The position numbers and the translations under genes are program-made. A stretch of 51,565 bases of DNA from Frigidibacter sp. SD6-1. Lineage in GTDB: Bacteria > Pseudomonadota > Alphaproteobacteria > Rhodobacterales > Rhodobacteraceae. The notes beneath the pieces were generated by a model. It worked only from the letters and a program-made list of their open reading frames with translations, searched no databases and was not told the DNA's origin. Location of the stretch: contig NZ_JARJNR010000014.1 in assembly GCF_030143255.1 (NCBI RefSeq), positions 1 through 51,565 of the forward strand, given 5' to 3'. Of the stretch, positions 1 through 10,300 are shown piece after piece; position 1 is the first letter of the stretch, and every line of letters begins with the position of its first letter.

Positions 1-165
1 GCAGCCGAACTCTGCCAGCATCATACCGTCCCGGCCAAGTCAGGGCAATTTTTCGAGGTGCCCAACTGCTTCAACCCGGTTGCCTTGGTGAGGAAGGCCG
101 AGTTCTGCGAGAGCCCCAGGCCGCTCCTATCCCCGGTGCCATCCCTTCGACTGACAATCCCCTAA
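1..165 (+). CDS. 3' end of an unrecognised gene (partial)
   Basis: Frame 1 is open from the window edge to a TAA at 163-165, giving 54 residues that include the stretch GQFFEVPNCFNPVALVRKA. The residue mix (several Cys, Phe and Pro) is protein-like, and the frame ends well before the ssb leader. I do not recognise the family, and most of the gene lies outside the window. It could also be a chance open frame in GC-rich DNA. Confidence 0.35.
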   Translation, partial: AAELCQHHTVPAKSGQFFEVPNCFNPVALVRKAEFCESPRPLLSPVPSLRLTIP

Positions 166-218
166 GCCTGTTCGGCCTCTGGCGCGCAACCCCGCGTCAG
201 TCCGGGCCGTGTTGGCTA

Positions 219-236
219 GCGTTTCTGAGGAAACGC
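219..236 (+). promoter_or_regulatory. Hairpin in the ssb upstream region
   Basis: GCGTTTC and GAAACGC form a perfect 7-bp stem around a TGAG loop, about 138 bp upstream of the ssb start. No T run follows, so it is more likely a leader structure or a protein-binding inverted repeat than a terminator. The remainder of 166-373 holds no gene that I can support. Confidence 0.3.
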
Positions 237-373
237 GTCACCTGCCCGCTCCACCCCGGCCCTCTGGAGGTTTCCGGTCGCCGTTCCGTCTCCCGTGCAC
301 GCCTCAGCCGACAGGCTTTTTCCGGGTCTTGTCGAAGGGACGGTCCCGGGGACAGGAAACACAGGAGCTTACC

Positions 374-778
374 ATGCAGAACATCGTCATCCTCGCCGGC
401 AACATCGGTCAGAAGCCCGAAGTGCGCTCGACCCAAAGCGGCACGAAGATCACCAGCTTCACCCTGGCCACCTCGCGGCCGCGCCTCTCTGAAGGTCGCG
501 TGATGCGCGACGAGAACGGCTACCGGCTCATGGACACCGAATGGCACCGCATCACCTGCTTCAACGGTCTCGGCAAGACCGTGGCAGAGCACTGCGAAAA
601 GGGCATGAAGGTCCTCGTCCACGGGCGCATCCACTACACCAAGTGGACCGACGCAACGGGCACTGACCGCTACGGCTGCGAGATCATCGCCGAGAAGGTC
701 GACTTCCTGAGCCGCCCGAAGTCGGCCGAGAACGAAAACCCCGAGTTGGTAGATCGCGACGACGAGGTCCCGTTCTGA
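374..778 (+). CDS. ssb: Single-stranded DNA-binding protein
   Basis: A 134-residue protein that binds single-stranded DNA during replication, repair or conjugative entry. The start MQNIVILAGNIGQKPEVR matches the first OB-fold strand of bacterial SSB. The centre (DTEWHRITCFNGLGKTVAEH, then GMKVLVHGRIHYTKWTD) is the usual fold core. The C-terminus ends DDEVPF, an acidic tip of the kind that recruits partner proteins. The ATG at 374 is chosen over an in-frame ATG at 209 because the SSB fold begins there and a CAGGAG ribosome binding site lies just upstream. It is short for a chromosomal SSB, which fits a plasmid- or ICE-encoded paralogue. Two hairpins follow the gene. Confidence 0.95.
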   Translation: MQNIVILAGNIGQKPEVRSTQSGTKITSFTLATSRPRLSEGRVMRDENGYRLMDTEWHRITCFNGLGKTVAEHCEKGMKVLVHGRIHYTKWTDATGTDRYGCEIIAEKVDFLSRPKSAENENPELVDRDDEVPF

Positions 779-788
779 AAAGAACGGG
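769..788 (+). terminator. Hairpin spanning the ssb stop codon
   Basis: CCCGTTCT and AGAACGGG pair perfectly over 8 bp around a GAAA tetraloop. The ssb TGA (776-778) lies at the stem/loop border. It may act together with the second GAAA hairpin just downstream, either in termination or in protecting the mRNA 3' end. Confidence 0.5.
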
Positions 789-804
789 GTCTTCCCCGAA
801 AGGG

Positions 805-838
805 CCCGGCGGGGAAACCCGCCGGGTTCCGTCGTTTT
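805..838 (+). terminator. Rho-independent terminator after ssb
   Basis: CCCGGCGGG (805-813) pairs with CCCGCCGGG (818-826) around a GAAA loop and is followed by a T-rich stretch (TTCCGTCGTTTT). It would end ssb transcription. It may also limit antisense read-through from the convergent operon whose last gene ends at 999. Nothing further is recognised in 839-998. Confidence 0.75.
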
Positions 839-998
839 CGGCCCATAGCGGTCACTCGGTCCAGAGACTTGTAGCAGTCGGATTGGGCAGGGCCCTCTGC
901 CGGTCGTTGAGTCAGCGACTTTCTGAGAAGCGCATGGAGCAACCTTCCGAGTGGCACTGCAAGAGCCGGTTGTTGCCTGCCTGCAAAGCCCAGCAGGG

Positions 999-2852
999 TT
1001 AAAATCCGTTCTCCGTTCTGCGCAAGTCGGCCGCGATCCAGGCAAGGCGCAACGCCTTCGCCGCCGTTGCCGGGGGGGACAGCAGTCGCTCCACGGCGTC
1101 AATCCCGCTTGAAGCCATGCGCAAGGCCAGCGGGGCGGCCGGATGCTGCCCTTGGCCCAGGTCAAGGGCGGCCGACAACAGGTCGTCGCTCAGGGCGCGG
1201 GTGGCAGGCTTGGCACCGGCCTTCTGTCCCTTGCCAAGCCAAGACGGGACCTGGGCCAGCCAACTGGCCTCTGGCCAGGCAGGCGGCGGATCCAGCGTGG
1301 GATTCCAGACCAACGCGCCCTGCGGCCCATGAAGGACGGAGACGAGGGTGAACTGCAACCGGCCCATGTGCTCGCGCGTCTCGACCAGCAGGCGGGCGCG
1401 ATGTGGGATGCGGGACAGGGCGGTCCGCGCGGGCAGGGACAGTCCTGCCAGCTCGACCGGCAGCAGGCGATTGCTCCGATCCCGCAAGGGCAGGACCCAA
1501 CCGGCCGCGCCCGGAACCGGCGCTTCGCAGGCCGCCGGGGCCAGAAGCGCAGGCCGCACCAGTCCGTCGCGCATGAGGGTCGGGCCCATCTGGTGCCACA
1601 GGCTGTGATGCAGGTCCTGCCAGTCGGCGCAGTCCGGCAATGGCCCATCGGGCCGGGACAGGGCGCGGGCGACGCTGTCGGGCGACAGGCGCAGGTCGTC
1701 GGACAGTTGCGGCGCGTCGATTGCCAAGGAATGCCCGACGGCCTGCATTGCAGACGGCAGGCCCAGCATGGGGCGCTGGTAAGCCGCCTCGGGATCGAAG
1801 CTTGCGTCCAGTCCGTCCGGCCGCGCGGCCCCGGTCGCGATCCAGCGCAGGCACTCGGGGTCCCAGCCCCACATGCGAAGCCCCCGCGCGCCCGTCGGGG
1901 ACTGCCAGCGCCGCGCGCCTAGAAGCCAAAGCGTCAGCGGTGGCCCGGGGCGATAGTCCCGGCGCGACAGCCCGGCCAGCCGGGGATCCGGATCCGGTCC
2001 TGCCAGTGCATGCGCCAAAGCCTGCGCCCGTGCCGCAGCGATCAGGTAAGCCGTTCCATCCGACCCTTCGGCCCGGTTTTCCAGCCCGATCGCCCGTTCG
2101 ACCAACCCGCGCAAGGCGGTGGCCAGACGCGGTGCGGCCTCGATCCGGGCAGAGAGCGCGAGGTCCAGCAACCGGTCCGACGCAAGGCCCCCGTAGCCCG
2201 AAAGGACCGGCGCAACCGAAGCCTCGATTTCCCGCGCAATGCTCTCCAGCAGTCCCCGGTCAAGGCCCTCGGCGGTGGTTTCCGTCCGGGGCGGCCTTGG
2301 CAGCGCCAGACCGCGCGCCGACCGTAAAGCCAGTGCCGCAGCAGTGACGGCAAGACGACGGCGGCTGTCCGGTCCCTTCCAGACGGCACCGCGCAGACCG
2401 GCCCCGGCCAGAAACGTCACCGGATGCGGCAGGCCGGGAAGGGGCATCGTCAGGCTTGCCGCCCGGTCGCCGCAGTCAGGCGGCGGTGTGGCCTGGACCA
2501 GGCGCAGGGCTGCCGCAAGGTCGCTGCCGGCAAAGGCCAGGATCTCGGCGTCGGACAGGTCGGCGATCTCGGCCGCAGCATCCAGTTCGGGTGCCGGGGC
2601 TTCCGACTGCAGCGCCAGCAGCGCCGCGATGACATGCAGGCAGAGGCCGGTTGCGGGGCAGGGACAGCGCGCGCTGCCGATGCCCTTTGCGCCCAGGGTC
2701 ACCGCGAACCCCTCGACCTCGACCTCGGCTGTCGCCCCCTGGATCGTGACGGTCCCCACACGCGCCGCCTTGGCCCGCCGGAGCAGACCCGCCGACCCAA
2801 GCGCCACCAGCGCCGCATCGTCAAGGCCAAGCCACCAGGGCGACGCGGTCAT
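999..2852 (-). CDS. yehQ: SWIM zinc-finger protein, YehQ-like
   Basis: A 617-residue protein with an N-terminal SWIM-type zinc site. C63, C65, C71 and H73 form CxC-x5-CxH in ARCPCPATGLCLH. The rest is helical and rich in Ala and Leu, with no catalytic motif I can name. It is the last gene of the five-gene operon. The start at 2852 is fixed by an ATGA overlap with the VWA gene stop. An ATG further upstream would read into that gene. SWIM fingers bind DNA or proteins, and in this gene context the E. coli counterpart is YehQ, whose function is not established. Family assignment is good; role unknown. Confidence 0.85.
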   Translation of the reverse strand: MTASPWWLGLDDAALVALGSAGLLRRAKAARVGTVTIQGATAEVEVEGFAVTLGAKGIGSARCPCPATGLCLHVIAALLALQSEAPAPELDAAAEIADLSDAEILAFAGSDLAAALRLVQATPPPDCGDRAASLTMPLPGLPHPVTFLAGAGLRGAVWKGPDSRRRLAVTAAALALRSARGLALPRPPRTETTAEGLDRGLLESIAREIEASVAPVLSGYGGLASDRLLDLALSARIEAAPRLATALRGLVERAIGLENRAEGSDGTAYLIAAARAQALAHALAGPDPDPRLAGLSRRDYRPGPPLTLWLLGARRWQSPTGARGLRMWGWDPECLRWIATGAARPDGLDASFDPEAAYQRPMLGLPSAMQAVGHSLAIDAPQLSDDLRLSPDSVARALSRPDGPLPDCADWQDLHHSLWHQMGPTLMRDGLVRPALLAPAACEAPVPGAAGWVLPLRDRSNRLLPVELAGLSLPARTALSRIPHRARLLVETREHMGRLQFTLVSVLHGPQGALVWNPTLDPPPAWPEASWLAQVPSWLGKGQKAGAKPATRALSDDLLSAALDLGQGQHPAAPLALRMASSGIDAVERLLSPPATAAKALRLAWIAADLRRTENGF

Positions 2853-3949
2853 GTCATCACCTCGCCCAGCCACCCGGCCAGCCGGTCCGGGGTCATTGCG
2901 CCGATCTGCATGCCAAGGTCCGCAAGGCGCGCGGCGACGCGGTGGTCATGGAACGGGTCGCCCCGGTCGTCCAGCGCCGCAAGGCCCAGCAGTCGCACCC
3001 GCGCCTCGACCAGCTGCGCGACCTGAGTCTCCAGACGGCGGGTCGAACCGCCTTCGCAAAAGTCGCTGATCAGCACCAGGACAGAGCGGGCCGGGTCCTC
3101 GACAAGGCCGGCGCAGTACTGCATCGCCGCGCCGATATCGGTGCCGCCCCCCAGCCGGACCGTCATCAGCGTTTCCAACGGATCGGTCAGCCGGTCGCTG
3201 ACATCGACGACCTGGGTGTCGAAGAGCACCATCCGGACGTGAATGCCCGGCAAGCCCGAAAGGATCGCCGCCATGACGGCCGAATGGATGACGCTGTCCG
3301 TCATGGATCCCGACTGGTCCACGCAGAGGATCACCTGCCAGGGAAGGCTCGGGCGCTGTCGGCCGTGGAAGAACAGGCGGTCCGGGACCAGCCGCCCGGT
3401 ATCCGGATCGATGCGGTGCAAGTTGCGGAAAAGCGTCCTGCGCGCGTCGAAATCGGCGGCGCGCGGAAGGCGGCCCCTCACCTGCCGATTGCGCTGGCCG
3501 GACAGGGCAAGCTCGATCCTGGGGCGGAGGCGTGCGGTGATCTCATCGACCACGCGGCGCACCGTATCCCGCAAAAGCGCCATCAGCGCCGGCGGCAGGC
3601 TGCCCCGCAACGACAGGAGAAGCCGCAATGTCGCGGGGCTGGGCTCGACCCGCGCCAGGACCTCGGGGTCGGCCAAGAGGTCTGCCAGCCGGAAGCGGTT
3701 CAGCGCGTCAGCCTCGATCCGCTGGCAGGTCGATTTCGGGAACAGCTTGCGAACACGCCCAAGCCAGTGGAGCGCCTCGGGACGCGACGGTTCGGTGCCG
3801 CCAAGACCCCCGCCCCGTGCCGAGGGCGATTGCTGGTAAAGCCAGGTCAGCACCTCGTCCTGCTTGGCAGCCTCGCCTTCGGGTTCGGGCAAGGGGCCGT
3901 TTGCCGCGGGTCCAAGCGCCATGCGCCAGCGGCGGGCAGCGTCGGTCAT
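2849..3949 (-). CDS. yehP: VWA-domain protein with complete MIDAS, YehP-like
   Basis: A 366-residue protein. The N-terminal 200 residues are helical. A von Willebrand A domain follows with a full metal-ion-dependent adhesion site: D211-x-S213-x-S215 (VDQSGSM), T270 (GGGTDIG) and D296 (LISDF). MoxR-type AAA+ proteins typically work with such VWA partners as chaperone pairs that remodel or load a metal or client, and the ATPase is encoded two genes upstream. The start at 3949 is set by an ATGA overlap with the DUF5682 stop. The intact MIDAS argues for an active Mg2+-dependent partner. Confidence 0.88.
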   Translation of the reverse strand: MTDAARRWRMALGPAANGPLPEPEGEAAKQDEVLTWLYQQSPSARGGGLGGTEPSRPEALHWLGRVRKLFPKSTCQRIEADALNRFRLADLLADPEVLARVEPSPATLRLLLSLRGSLPPALMALLRDTVRRVVDEITARLRPRIELALSGQRNRQVRGRLPRAADFDARRTLFRNLHRIDPDTGRLVPDRLFFHGRQRPSLPWQVILCVDQSGSMTDSVIHSAVMAAILSGLPGIHVRMVLFDTQVVDVSDRLTDPLETLMTVRLGGGTDIGAAMQYCAGLVEDPARSVLVLISDFCEGGSTRRLETQVAQLVEARVRLLGLAALDDRGDPFHDHRVAARLADLGMQIGAMTPDRLAGWLGEVMT

Positions 3950-6315
3950 GCGCGTTCTCCCGTCGCTTGGGCCAGCCATGCACCCAGGCCCTGGGTGACA
4001 AGATCGTCCAGAACCTTGCGCAGGGCGGCCGCGTCGGCAGGGTCCAGCGTCGTCTCGGCCGGGCCCAAGGCGTGCCGGGTGGCCACATGGGTGGCAAGAC
4101 GCGCTGTCTCTTGCGCGGTCAGGGTCGAGAAGGCCGCGCGCAGTTCGGGCAGCAGTTCCAGGAAAGCGGGCTCGTCGATCCGGGCAAGATGGGCGTCAAC
4201 GGCGTCCATGACCGGGCCATTGCGGCAAAGGATTGCGGGGGCCGCGCGCAGGACCCCTGCCAGAAGCGCGCTGCGACCCTCTCCCAGATCCATGCCCGCA
4301 AGCCCGCCAGCCACGGCTGCGGCTACCTCCGCCTCCGTCCGCCGCCCCGCCAAGGCACCCAGCCCCAAGGCCGCGCCCAGCAGGGCAGGGGGCACCCTGG
4401 ACGCGGCCAGCCGGTCAAGCGCCGCGGCAAACCGACCGGCATCCAGCGCTTCTCCGCCCGGCCCCGCCAAGACTGCGTTTACCAGCCGCAAGGCGTCGAT
4501 GGCCGATGGCAGATCGTCGGCGGGAAGGCCCGGAAGGCTGTCGATCAACCAGACCAACCGGTCGAAGGCCGCCGACACCAGCGCGCGGATGTCCAGCACG
4601 GCGGGCGCCCGCAACGGCCCGCGGGTCACGGCGACCAGGTTCAGCTGTCGAAGGGTTTCGGCCAGGGCAGAGGGATCGCGGGACAAGGCGATGTCCTGCG
4701 CCAGACGCCTGGCCAGTGGCATGAGTTCCCCGCCCAGCCCGGCCAGAAGCCCGCGCAGCAAGAGACGGCAGCGAAGCGGAAGGTCGCCGCGACGGGCCTC
4801 GGCCTCCAGCGTCTCATAGTCGAGCAAAAGCTGCGCCGCGCAGGCCGACGGAAGGGTGTCGCCCAGGGCGGCGCTTTCGATCAGGCGCGCCTCGACGCGC
4901 GCAGACCAGGCGACGGACCAGTGTTCGTGCAGATGCACCGGGTCGGGACCGGCCATGTAATCCGGACCAGAGGTCATCCTGGCGAAGCCCGTCTCAAGAA
5001 TGGCCATCGCATGCAGAAAGGCCGAAGCGGCCCGGTGTGCAGGCTTGCGACGCACTTCCAGCCGCCGCTCTCGCGGTGTGCTGTCCGTGACCGCAAAGCG
5101 CAGCGCGGCGGCCCGGGACTGGGCGTCTGCGACCAGCGGCGGCAATCCGGCATTGCGGCAGACCTGCCCCAGACGGTCCCCGCGCAGGTAGCGGGCGAAG
5201 TCGGCGGTCCAGAGCTTTCGGTCCGACGCCTCGCCCTTCACCATTGCACTGGCAGCCGCGTCAAGCAGGTCCTGCCGCATCGGGCCGGGCCGACCGCGCA
5301 GGCGGGCAAGCCCCTCGGCCAGCCGCAGGCTTTCGACCAGGATGGGGACCGGCTGCAGGTGCCCATCCTTGCGCAGGGCTTCGGCATGGCCGGAAATCAG
5401 CGCCAGCGCGGTCGCGCCCCAGGCAGGAGCGGCACCGGTGGCCTGCACCTCGGTCCAGAGCCGATCATAGTAGCCGGGCAAGGGCAGACCGGCTGCATAG
5501 CCGCCCAGTGCATCCAGCGCCGCAAAGCCGTAGCGCACAAGATACGAGGTTGCCGGTGCGCCCGGCGCGGCATCCTGCGTCACGCTCTCGGGGTCGCAGA
5601 GGGCGGGCGCGTGATACCCGCCGACCACGACAACCACCCGGGGCGCTGCCCCGTCGCCAAGCGCCGCCCGCACATGCCTTGCCATATGCGCCTCGCGGCG
5701 GAGCGTCCGCGCATCCGGCGGCGTGGCCTGGCGCAGACCGGCACAATAGGCCCCCACATCGCGGAAGAACTCCTGCCAGTTGCCGGTGCCAAGGCGCGTC
5801 TCGAAGAGATGGTCCCAAAGGTCGTGCCCGTCGCGGCAGCCGGTGGCCTGGCACAGCGCGTCGATATAGTCCCCGGAGGTGAAGGGCAGGTCGTCCTGCA
5901 ACGGCTGGGCGATGGCCGGCGTGGGACTGTCCGGAAAGGTGCCGCTTGGCAGATCGATGAAGCGCAGCCGGGCCCCGGCCGTGCGCCCCGCCCGCAACGC
6001 GACATACTCGGGCGAATGCGCGGTCAGGGGGTAGTGGCTGGCCGTGCGCAGCGTGGTTGCCCCCTCGACCTCCGTGAGGGCGACGATCGCCACGGGCGGC
6101 CGGGTGCCGGGATCAAGGATGTTGTCAATGTGCCGGTCAAAGTCGTCCGGCCCCTCGACCAGAAGATGCGTGGGTGCGACATCCCGGATCAGCGCCTCCA
6201 GCGCCCAGGCGCAGGCTGGCGAATGGTGACGGACCGGCACGACCCAGAGGCCCCGCCCGGGCGAGAACAGTCGTTCCGCCGCCTGCCCCAGGTCCTTGCG
6301 GTCGGGGTCCTGCAT
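3946..6315 (-). CDS. yehM: DUF5682 family protein, YehM-like
   Basis: A 789-residue protein. The N-terminus carries the family signature VPVRHHSPACAWAL (residues 26-39) followed by LLVEGPDDFD (51-60), a TraB/ChaN-like pattern of conserved His and Glu-Gly-Pro. An internal segment contains VVVVGGYHAPAL. The C-terminal half is a long Ala/Leu-rich helical array. It starts 9 bp after the ATPase stop and overlaps the VWA gene by ATGA, so the products are probably made together. No reaction is established for DUF5682. In E. coli the same position is held by yehM. Confidence 0.85.
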   Translation of the reverse strand: MQDPDRKDLGQAAERLFSPGRGLWVVPVRHHSPACAWALEALIRDVAPTHLLVEGPDDFDRHIDNILDPGTRPPVAIVALTEVEGATTLRTASHYPLTAHSPEYVALRAGRTAGARLRFIDLPSGTFPDSPTPAIAQPLQDDLPFTSGDYIDALCQATGCRDGHDLWDHLFETRLGTGNWQEFFRDVGAYCAGLRQATPPDARTLRREAHMARHVRAALGDGAAPRVVVVVGGYHAPALCDPESVTQDAAPGAPATSYLVRYGFAALDALGGYAAGLPLPGYYDRLWTEVQATGAAPAWGATALALISGHAEALRKDGHLQPVPILVESLRLAEGLARLRGRPGPMRQDLLDAAASAMVKGEASDRKLWTADFARYLRGDRLGQVCRNAGLPPLVADAQSRAAALRFAVTDSTPRERRLEVRRKPAHRAASAFLHAMAILETGFARMTSGPDYMAGPDPVHLHEHWSVAWSARVEARLIESAALGDTLPSACAAQLLLDYETLEAEARRGDLPLRCRLLLRGLLAGLGGELMPLARRLAQDIALSRDPSALAETLRQLNLVAVTRGPLRAPAVLDIRALVSAAFDRLVWLIDSLPGLPADDLPSAIDALRLVNAVLAGPGGEALDAGRFAAALDRLAASRVPPALLGAALGLGALAGRRTEAEVAAAVAGGLAGMDLGEGRSALLAGVLRAAPAILCRNGPVMDAVDAHLARIDEPAFLELLPELRAAFSTLTAQETARLATHVATRHALGPAETTLDPADAAALRKVLDDLVTQGLGAWLAQATGERA

Positions 6316-6324
6316 GGCGACGCC

Positions 6325-7398
6325 TCAGGTCCCGTCGCAGAAGGCGGCCCAGGCACGGCTGGACCTGGCGCGAGGGCGGGCGACCTGATCGACATAGGCG
6401 CGCAGCTTCCGTCCATCCTCCGGGTCGTCCTTGAACACCACGCCGCGCAACTGCCCCGCGACATGCCGGGCCGTCAGCGGCCCGCCGTCCAGGTAGGCCG
6501 CGGCCAGGCTGGCGGCATGCACCGTGTTCACGGCTTCGGCGGTGGACATGATGCTGGATGGCTGGGCCACCGTTTCCCCCTCCGCCGTCCGCCCGGTCCG
6601 AAGGTCACGGAAAACGGTGACCAGCACGTCCAGAACGTCCGGTGCAGGCGCCGGAATCGCGGGATGGTCGGCAAGCCGGTCCGCCAGTTGCCGCGCGATC
6701 AGCGCGCGTTCAAAGGCGGGATCTCGGATCGACTCGACCGTCTCGAAGTTGAACCGCCGCTTCAGCGCGCCCGACATCTCATGCGTGCCCCGGTCGCGCA
6801 GGTTCGCCGTGGCGATGACGTTGAACCCCGGCGCGGCGCGGACCTCGGTCCCTTCGCCAAGTTCGGGCACCGCCAGCGTGCGTTCGGACAGGATCGAGAT
6901 CAGGCTGTCCTGCACCTCGGGCGGGCAGCGGGTCAATTCCTCGATCCGGACGATCTGGCCGGTGCGCATCGCCGTCAGCACCGGCGAGGCGACCATCGCC
7001 CGCGCGCTTGGCCCCTCGGCCAGAAGCAGCGCATAGTTCCAGCCATAGCGCAGATGGTCCTCCACCACGCCGGCCGAGCCCTGGACAACCAGCCGCGACG
7101 TGCCGCAGATCGCGGCGGACAGAAGCTCGGACAGCATCGACTTTGCCGTGCCGGGTTCGCCCACCAGCAACAGCCCCTGCAATCCCATGACCGAGACGAT
7201 GCAGCGGTCGACAAGCGCGTCGTCGCCCCAGAATTTCCGGGTCACCCCGCGCGCCTCGTCGCCGGTGACGAAGGCCCGCACCGCCCGGGGCGACAGGCGC
7301 CAGCCGGGCGGACGGGGACCGGGGTCGGAGGCCGCGAGGCGCGCCAGCTCCTCGGCAAATCGGATTTCGGCGGGCTGCTTCTGGACCTCGCCTACCAT
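6325..7398 (-). CDS. yehL: MoxR-type AAA+ ATPase, YehL-like
   Basis: A 357-residue ATPase. Walker A is GEPGTAKS (80-87). The Walker B region reads IVRIEEL (149-155), with Glu in place of the usual first Asp. Sensor 1 lies in FNVIATANLRD. It is followed by KRRFNFE and an Arg-rich lid typical of MoxR proteins. The ATG at 7398 is preferred over an ATG at 7467 because it overlaps the DUF4132 stop by only 7 bp and begins at the conserved N-terminus. Predicted role: motor of the operon, acting with the VWA protein on an unknown client. Confidence 0.92.
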   Translation of the reverse strand: MVGEVQKQPAEIRFAEELARLAASDPGPRPPGWRLSPRAVRAFVTGDEARGVTRKFWGDDALVDRCIVSVMGLQGLLLVGEPGTAKSMLSELLSAAICGTSRLVVQGSAGVVEDHLRYGWNYALLLAEGPSARAMVASPVLTAMRTGQIVRIEELTRCPPEVQDSLISILSERTLAVPELGEGTEVRAAPGFNVIATANLRDRGTHEMSGALKRRFNFETVESIRDPAFERALIARQLADRLADHPAIPAPAPDVLDVLVTVFRDLRTGRTAEGETVAQPSSIMSTAEAVNTVHAASLAAAYLDGGPLTARHVAGQLRGVVFKDDPEDGRKLRAYVDQVARPRARSSRAWAAFCDGT

Positions 7399-10300
7399 GG
7401 CGACCGCCGCTCCCACTCTGGATCGAACGCCCCCTTGGAGGCCGCCACATGATAGTCGTGCCAGCATTCGGCCAAGAGGACCGGCGGCACCTTGGACGGG
7501 GGCACCTCGCCGCCGGGCTTGCCGTCGCGGTCGCGCGCGAAGCGCAGGTCGTAGATCACGGCGGTCACGTTCTCTTCGGGCAGGCAGTTGCCCGAGAAGT
7601 TGATCGTCGCGATCAGGCCCGCCACCGGGAAACGGCGCAGGTAGTGGCCGAAGTGGCCACCGTCCTCGGCCGCGCCGCGATCATAGGCCAGCTTCTTTGC
7701 CAGGCCGCGCACCGTGAAGGTGTCGGTGACCCAGCCATTCCTGTCGGCGATGCTTTCGGCATCCACCGCCACCGGTCCCGGGGTCGCCCGACCGAACTGC
7801 GCAAAAAGCGGCTGGACCTCGTGGTCCTTGAGATGAGCCGACCACTCCTTATCCGCGGTCGGCCCGACAAGCATCGTATGGGCCAGCCGGATCCCTGCAA
7901 AGGCGGAGGGGTCGACGGCAGCATCGTCAACACCGATGAAGTCGCCTTCGGGCGTGGGGCGGAAGGCCGACGGGGTGTTTCCTTCTGCGTCCACCCCCAG
8001 CCAGACCAGTTGCTCGCAGGCCTTGCGCAGGACGGGATGGCCGAGGATGTCGCCCAGCCATTCGGCTGCCGACCAGACCCGACCCGAGCACATCGCGTCG
8101 AACAGCCGTTCCCGCTGGATCGACACGACTTGCGTCAGCGTCTTCTTGGCGTCGGCAAAGCTCGCCTTGGACTCGACCGTCGCCTCGTCCTCGCCCGCGG
8201 GCAGCGCCTTGACCGGGCGGCCGTCGGGGTTGAAGAGCACCAGCTCCAGCGCCTCGCTCAGACGGGCGACATAGGGCTTGCGGTCCTCGCCGCAGGGAAG
8301 CTCAAGCCGGCCGGTCTCGTCCAGACCAAGGGTCGGCACGCTACGGTCGGCCAGCTGGTCCAGCGTCCAGTCATTGTCCTCGGCGATCCGCGCGACCAAC
8401 TCGCCCGCCAGCTTCTGCACGCCCTTCTGCTTCAGCCGGTTCGCCGCCGACAGCACCACCTGCAACGACGGCGGATCGGCCTTCGCCGCCAGCAGTTCCA
8501 GCAGGGCCGAGGTCTGTGACGTCTGCGGCCCGTGCGTCTTGAGATACCAGCGGGTCTTGGCCGCGGCATGGCTCGACGGCACGGCGCGTGCCAGCGCCAG
8601 AAGGCCCTTGGTTTCGGACGACTCGTTGTGAAGCACTTCCCGCGGGCCCATCCAGGGGTTCGTCTCGACGACGGTCACCAGGGATTCCGCGACCCAGGCA
8701 TCGAAGATCAACCGGCCCAGGGCCGCCGCGTCCTCGGGGTGCAGCTGGTCCAGGTACAAGGCCAGCATGCCGTTGCCGCCGGGCTGCTTCAGCTTGATCG
8801 CCAGCCTGATCCACCAGTGGAGAACGACGTCGGGAACAGGCGATCCGTCGCGCCAGCGCAAGGCACCCAACCGGTCCAGCCCCAGCCAGGCGGGCGGGGG
8901 GGCGCCTGCGCCCTTCATGCCGGCCTGCGCTTCGGCCAGAAGGGCTGCGGGTCCTGCATAGGCGGCGATATCCGCACCCGCCCGCGCCAGCGCGGTGATC
9001 ATCGCGGCCCGCACGGCCTCGGTCTTCTCGACCTTCAGCCGGTTGCGCAGCGCGGCCTCGGCCCCTGCGGCCCGCCGTTCGCCCAGCCATTCCGCCGCAA
9101 TCCGCCGCGTGTCGGCCTTGCTGTCCTGCAAGAGATCGATCAGATGCGCGTCGATGCCCGGCGCATCGGCCAGAAGCGCCCGCGCCTCGGCCCGGCTTTC
9201 CCGCTTGGGTGAGGTGGCGATTGCCAGAAGCGGCGCCAAGAACCGCTGCGGCGTCGCGGGCAGAACGCCAAGCCACAGGATCGAGTTCCGCCGCGACTGG
9301 TTGCGAAACACCTTGGGCGCGGTCGAAAACGCGTCCTCGATCACGTGCAGGTTCGCGGCAACCATCGGCCACACGCCTTCCCGGGCGAATTCGCGGCTGC
9401 GGTCCTCCCGGCTGTACCGGTCGTTCGTTCCGATCAAGGTCGCCAGGGTCTTTCCCTTGGGCCAGTCCGGCTTCAATTCGATCATCAGCTGATCGATCCG
9501 CCGCAGGTCCATGTTGGGCGCCTGCAAATAAGCCTGAAGCGGCGCGGACTCGTTGTCGTAGAAGGACATGTATTCGAGGGACCTTCTGGCGAATTCGCGT
9601 AGCCCAGTCTCCTGCGGCAGCCTCAGCAACTGACGCCGATACCATTTGGAGCCGGCCTCGCGCATCAAGTGCGCGAAATCCGACGAATAGGGCGGGCGCG
9701 GGTTCAGTGTCTGCCCGTTCAGGGTCGCGATCAGGTAATCCGCCTGCTCGGCCTCGATCATCGTCGGGACCGAAGGTTTCCATTTCATGTCGCGGCGCAT
9801 CCATTCCTCGTATCGCGCCTGACGCCTGGCATTGTCGGCCTCGATCAACGCCACCAGTTCTGCCCGCTCTGCTGCGCCAAAGACCGGCCGAGTGCCGGGG
9901 GCGAAATCCTGCATCGGCGGAATCGCGATCCGCGTGCCGCCAATGGCGGTATAGCCTGTGTCGTCGTCGGCCTCTGTCGCTGTCGCCTGCATCGACTTGC
10001 CGGCGAAATAGGCCTCGATCACCCGTCGCACGGCGCCGGCCTTTTCGACCTCCAGCCGCGCCTGCAAGGCAGCCTCGGCGCCGAGCGAGCCAAGACCCGC
10101 CAGCCAGGTCGCAAGCTCTTCCCTGACCTTGGGGTCGCTGTGGTCCAGCCGTTCGATCACCAGCCGTTCGCGGGTGGCAACGGGCAGGCTGGCAAGCGTT
10201 CCCTGGGCGCGTTTGCGGATGTCCTTGTCACCGACCACCAATTCGTCCCCGATGAAGGCGGTGTAGTTCGGATGGTCCATCTGCTCAATTGCCCGCATCA

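Noticed and set aside
2942-4819. A 625-codon plus-strand frame
   Set aside because: Low-complexity Arg/Ser/Ala translation opposite the VWA and DUF5682 genes; no ribosome binding site or motif.
3628-7452. A 1274-codon open frame on the plus strand opposite the yeh-like genes
   Set aside because: It is antisense to three genes with intact motifs. Its translation is Arg/Gln/Pro-rich without any domain, a common artefact of GC-rich third codon positions.
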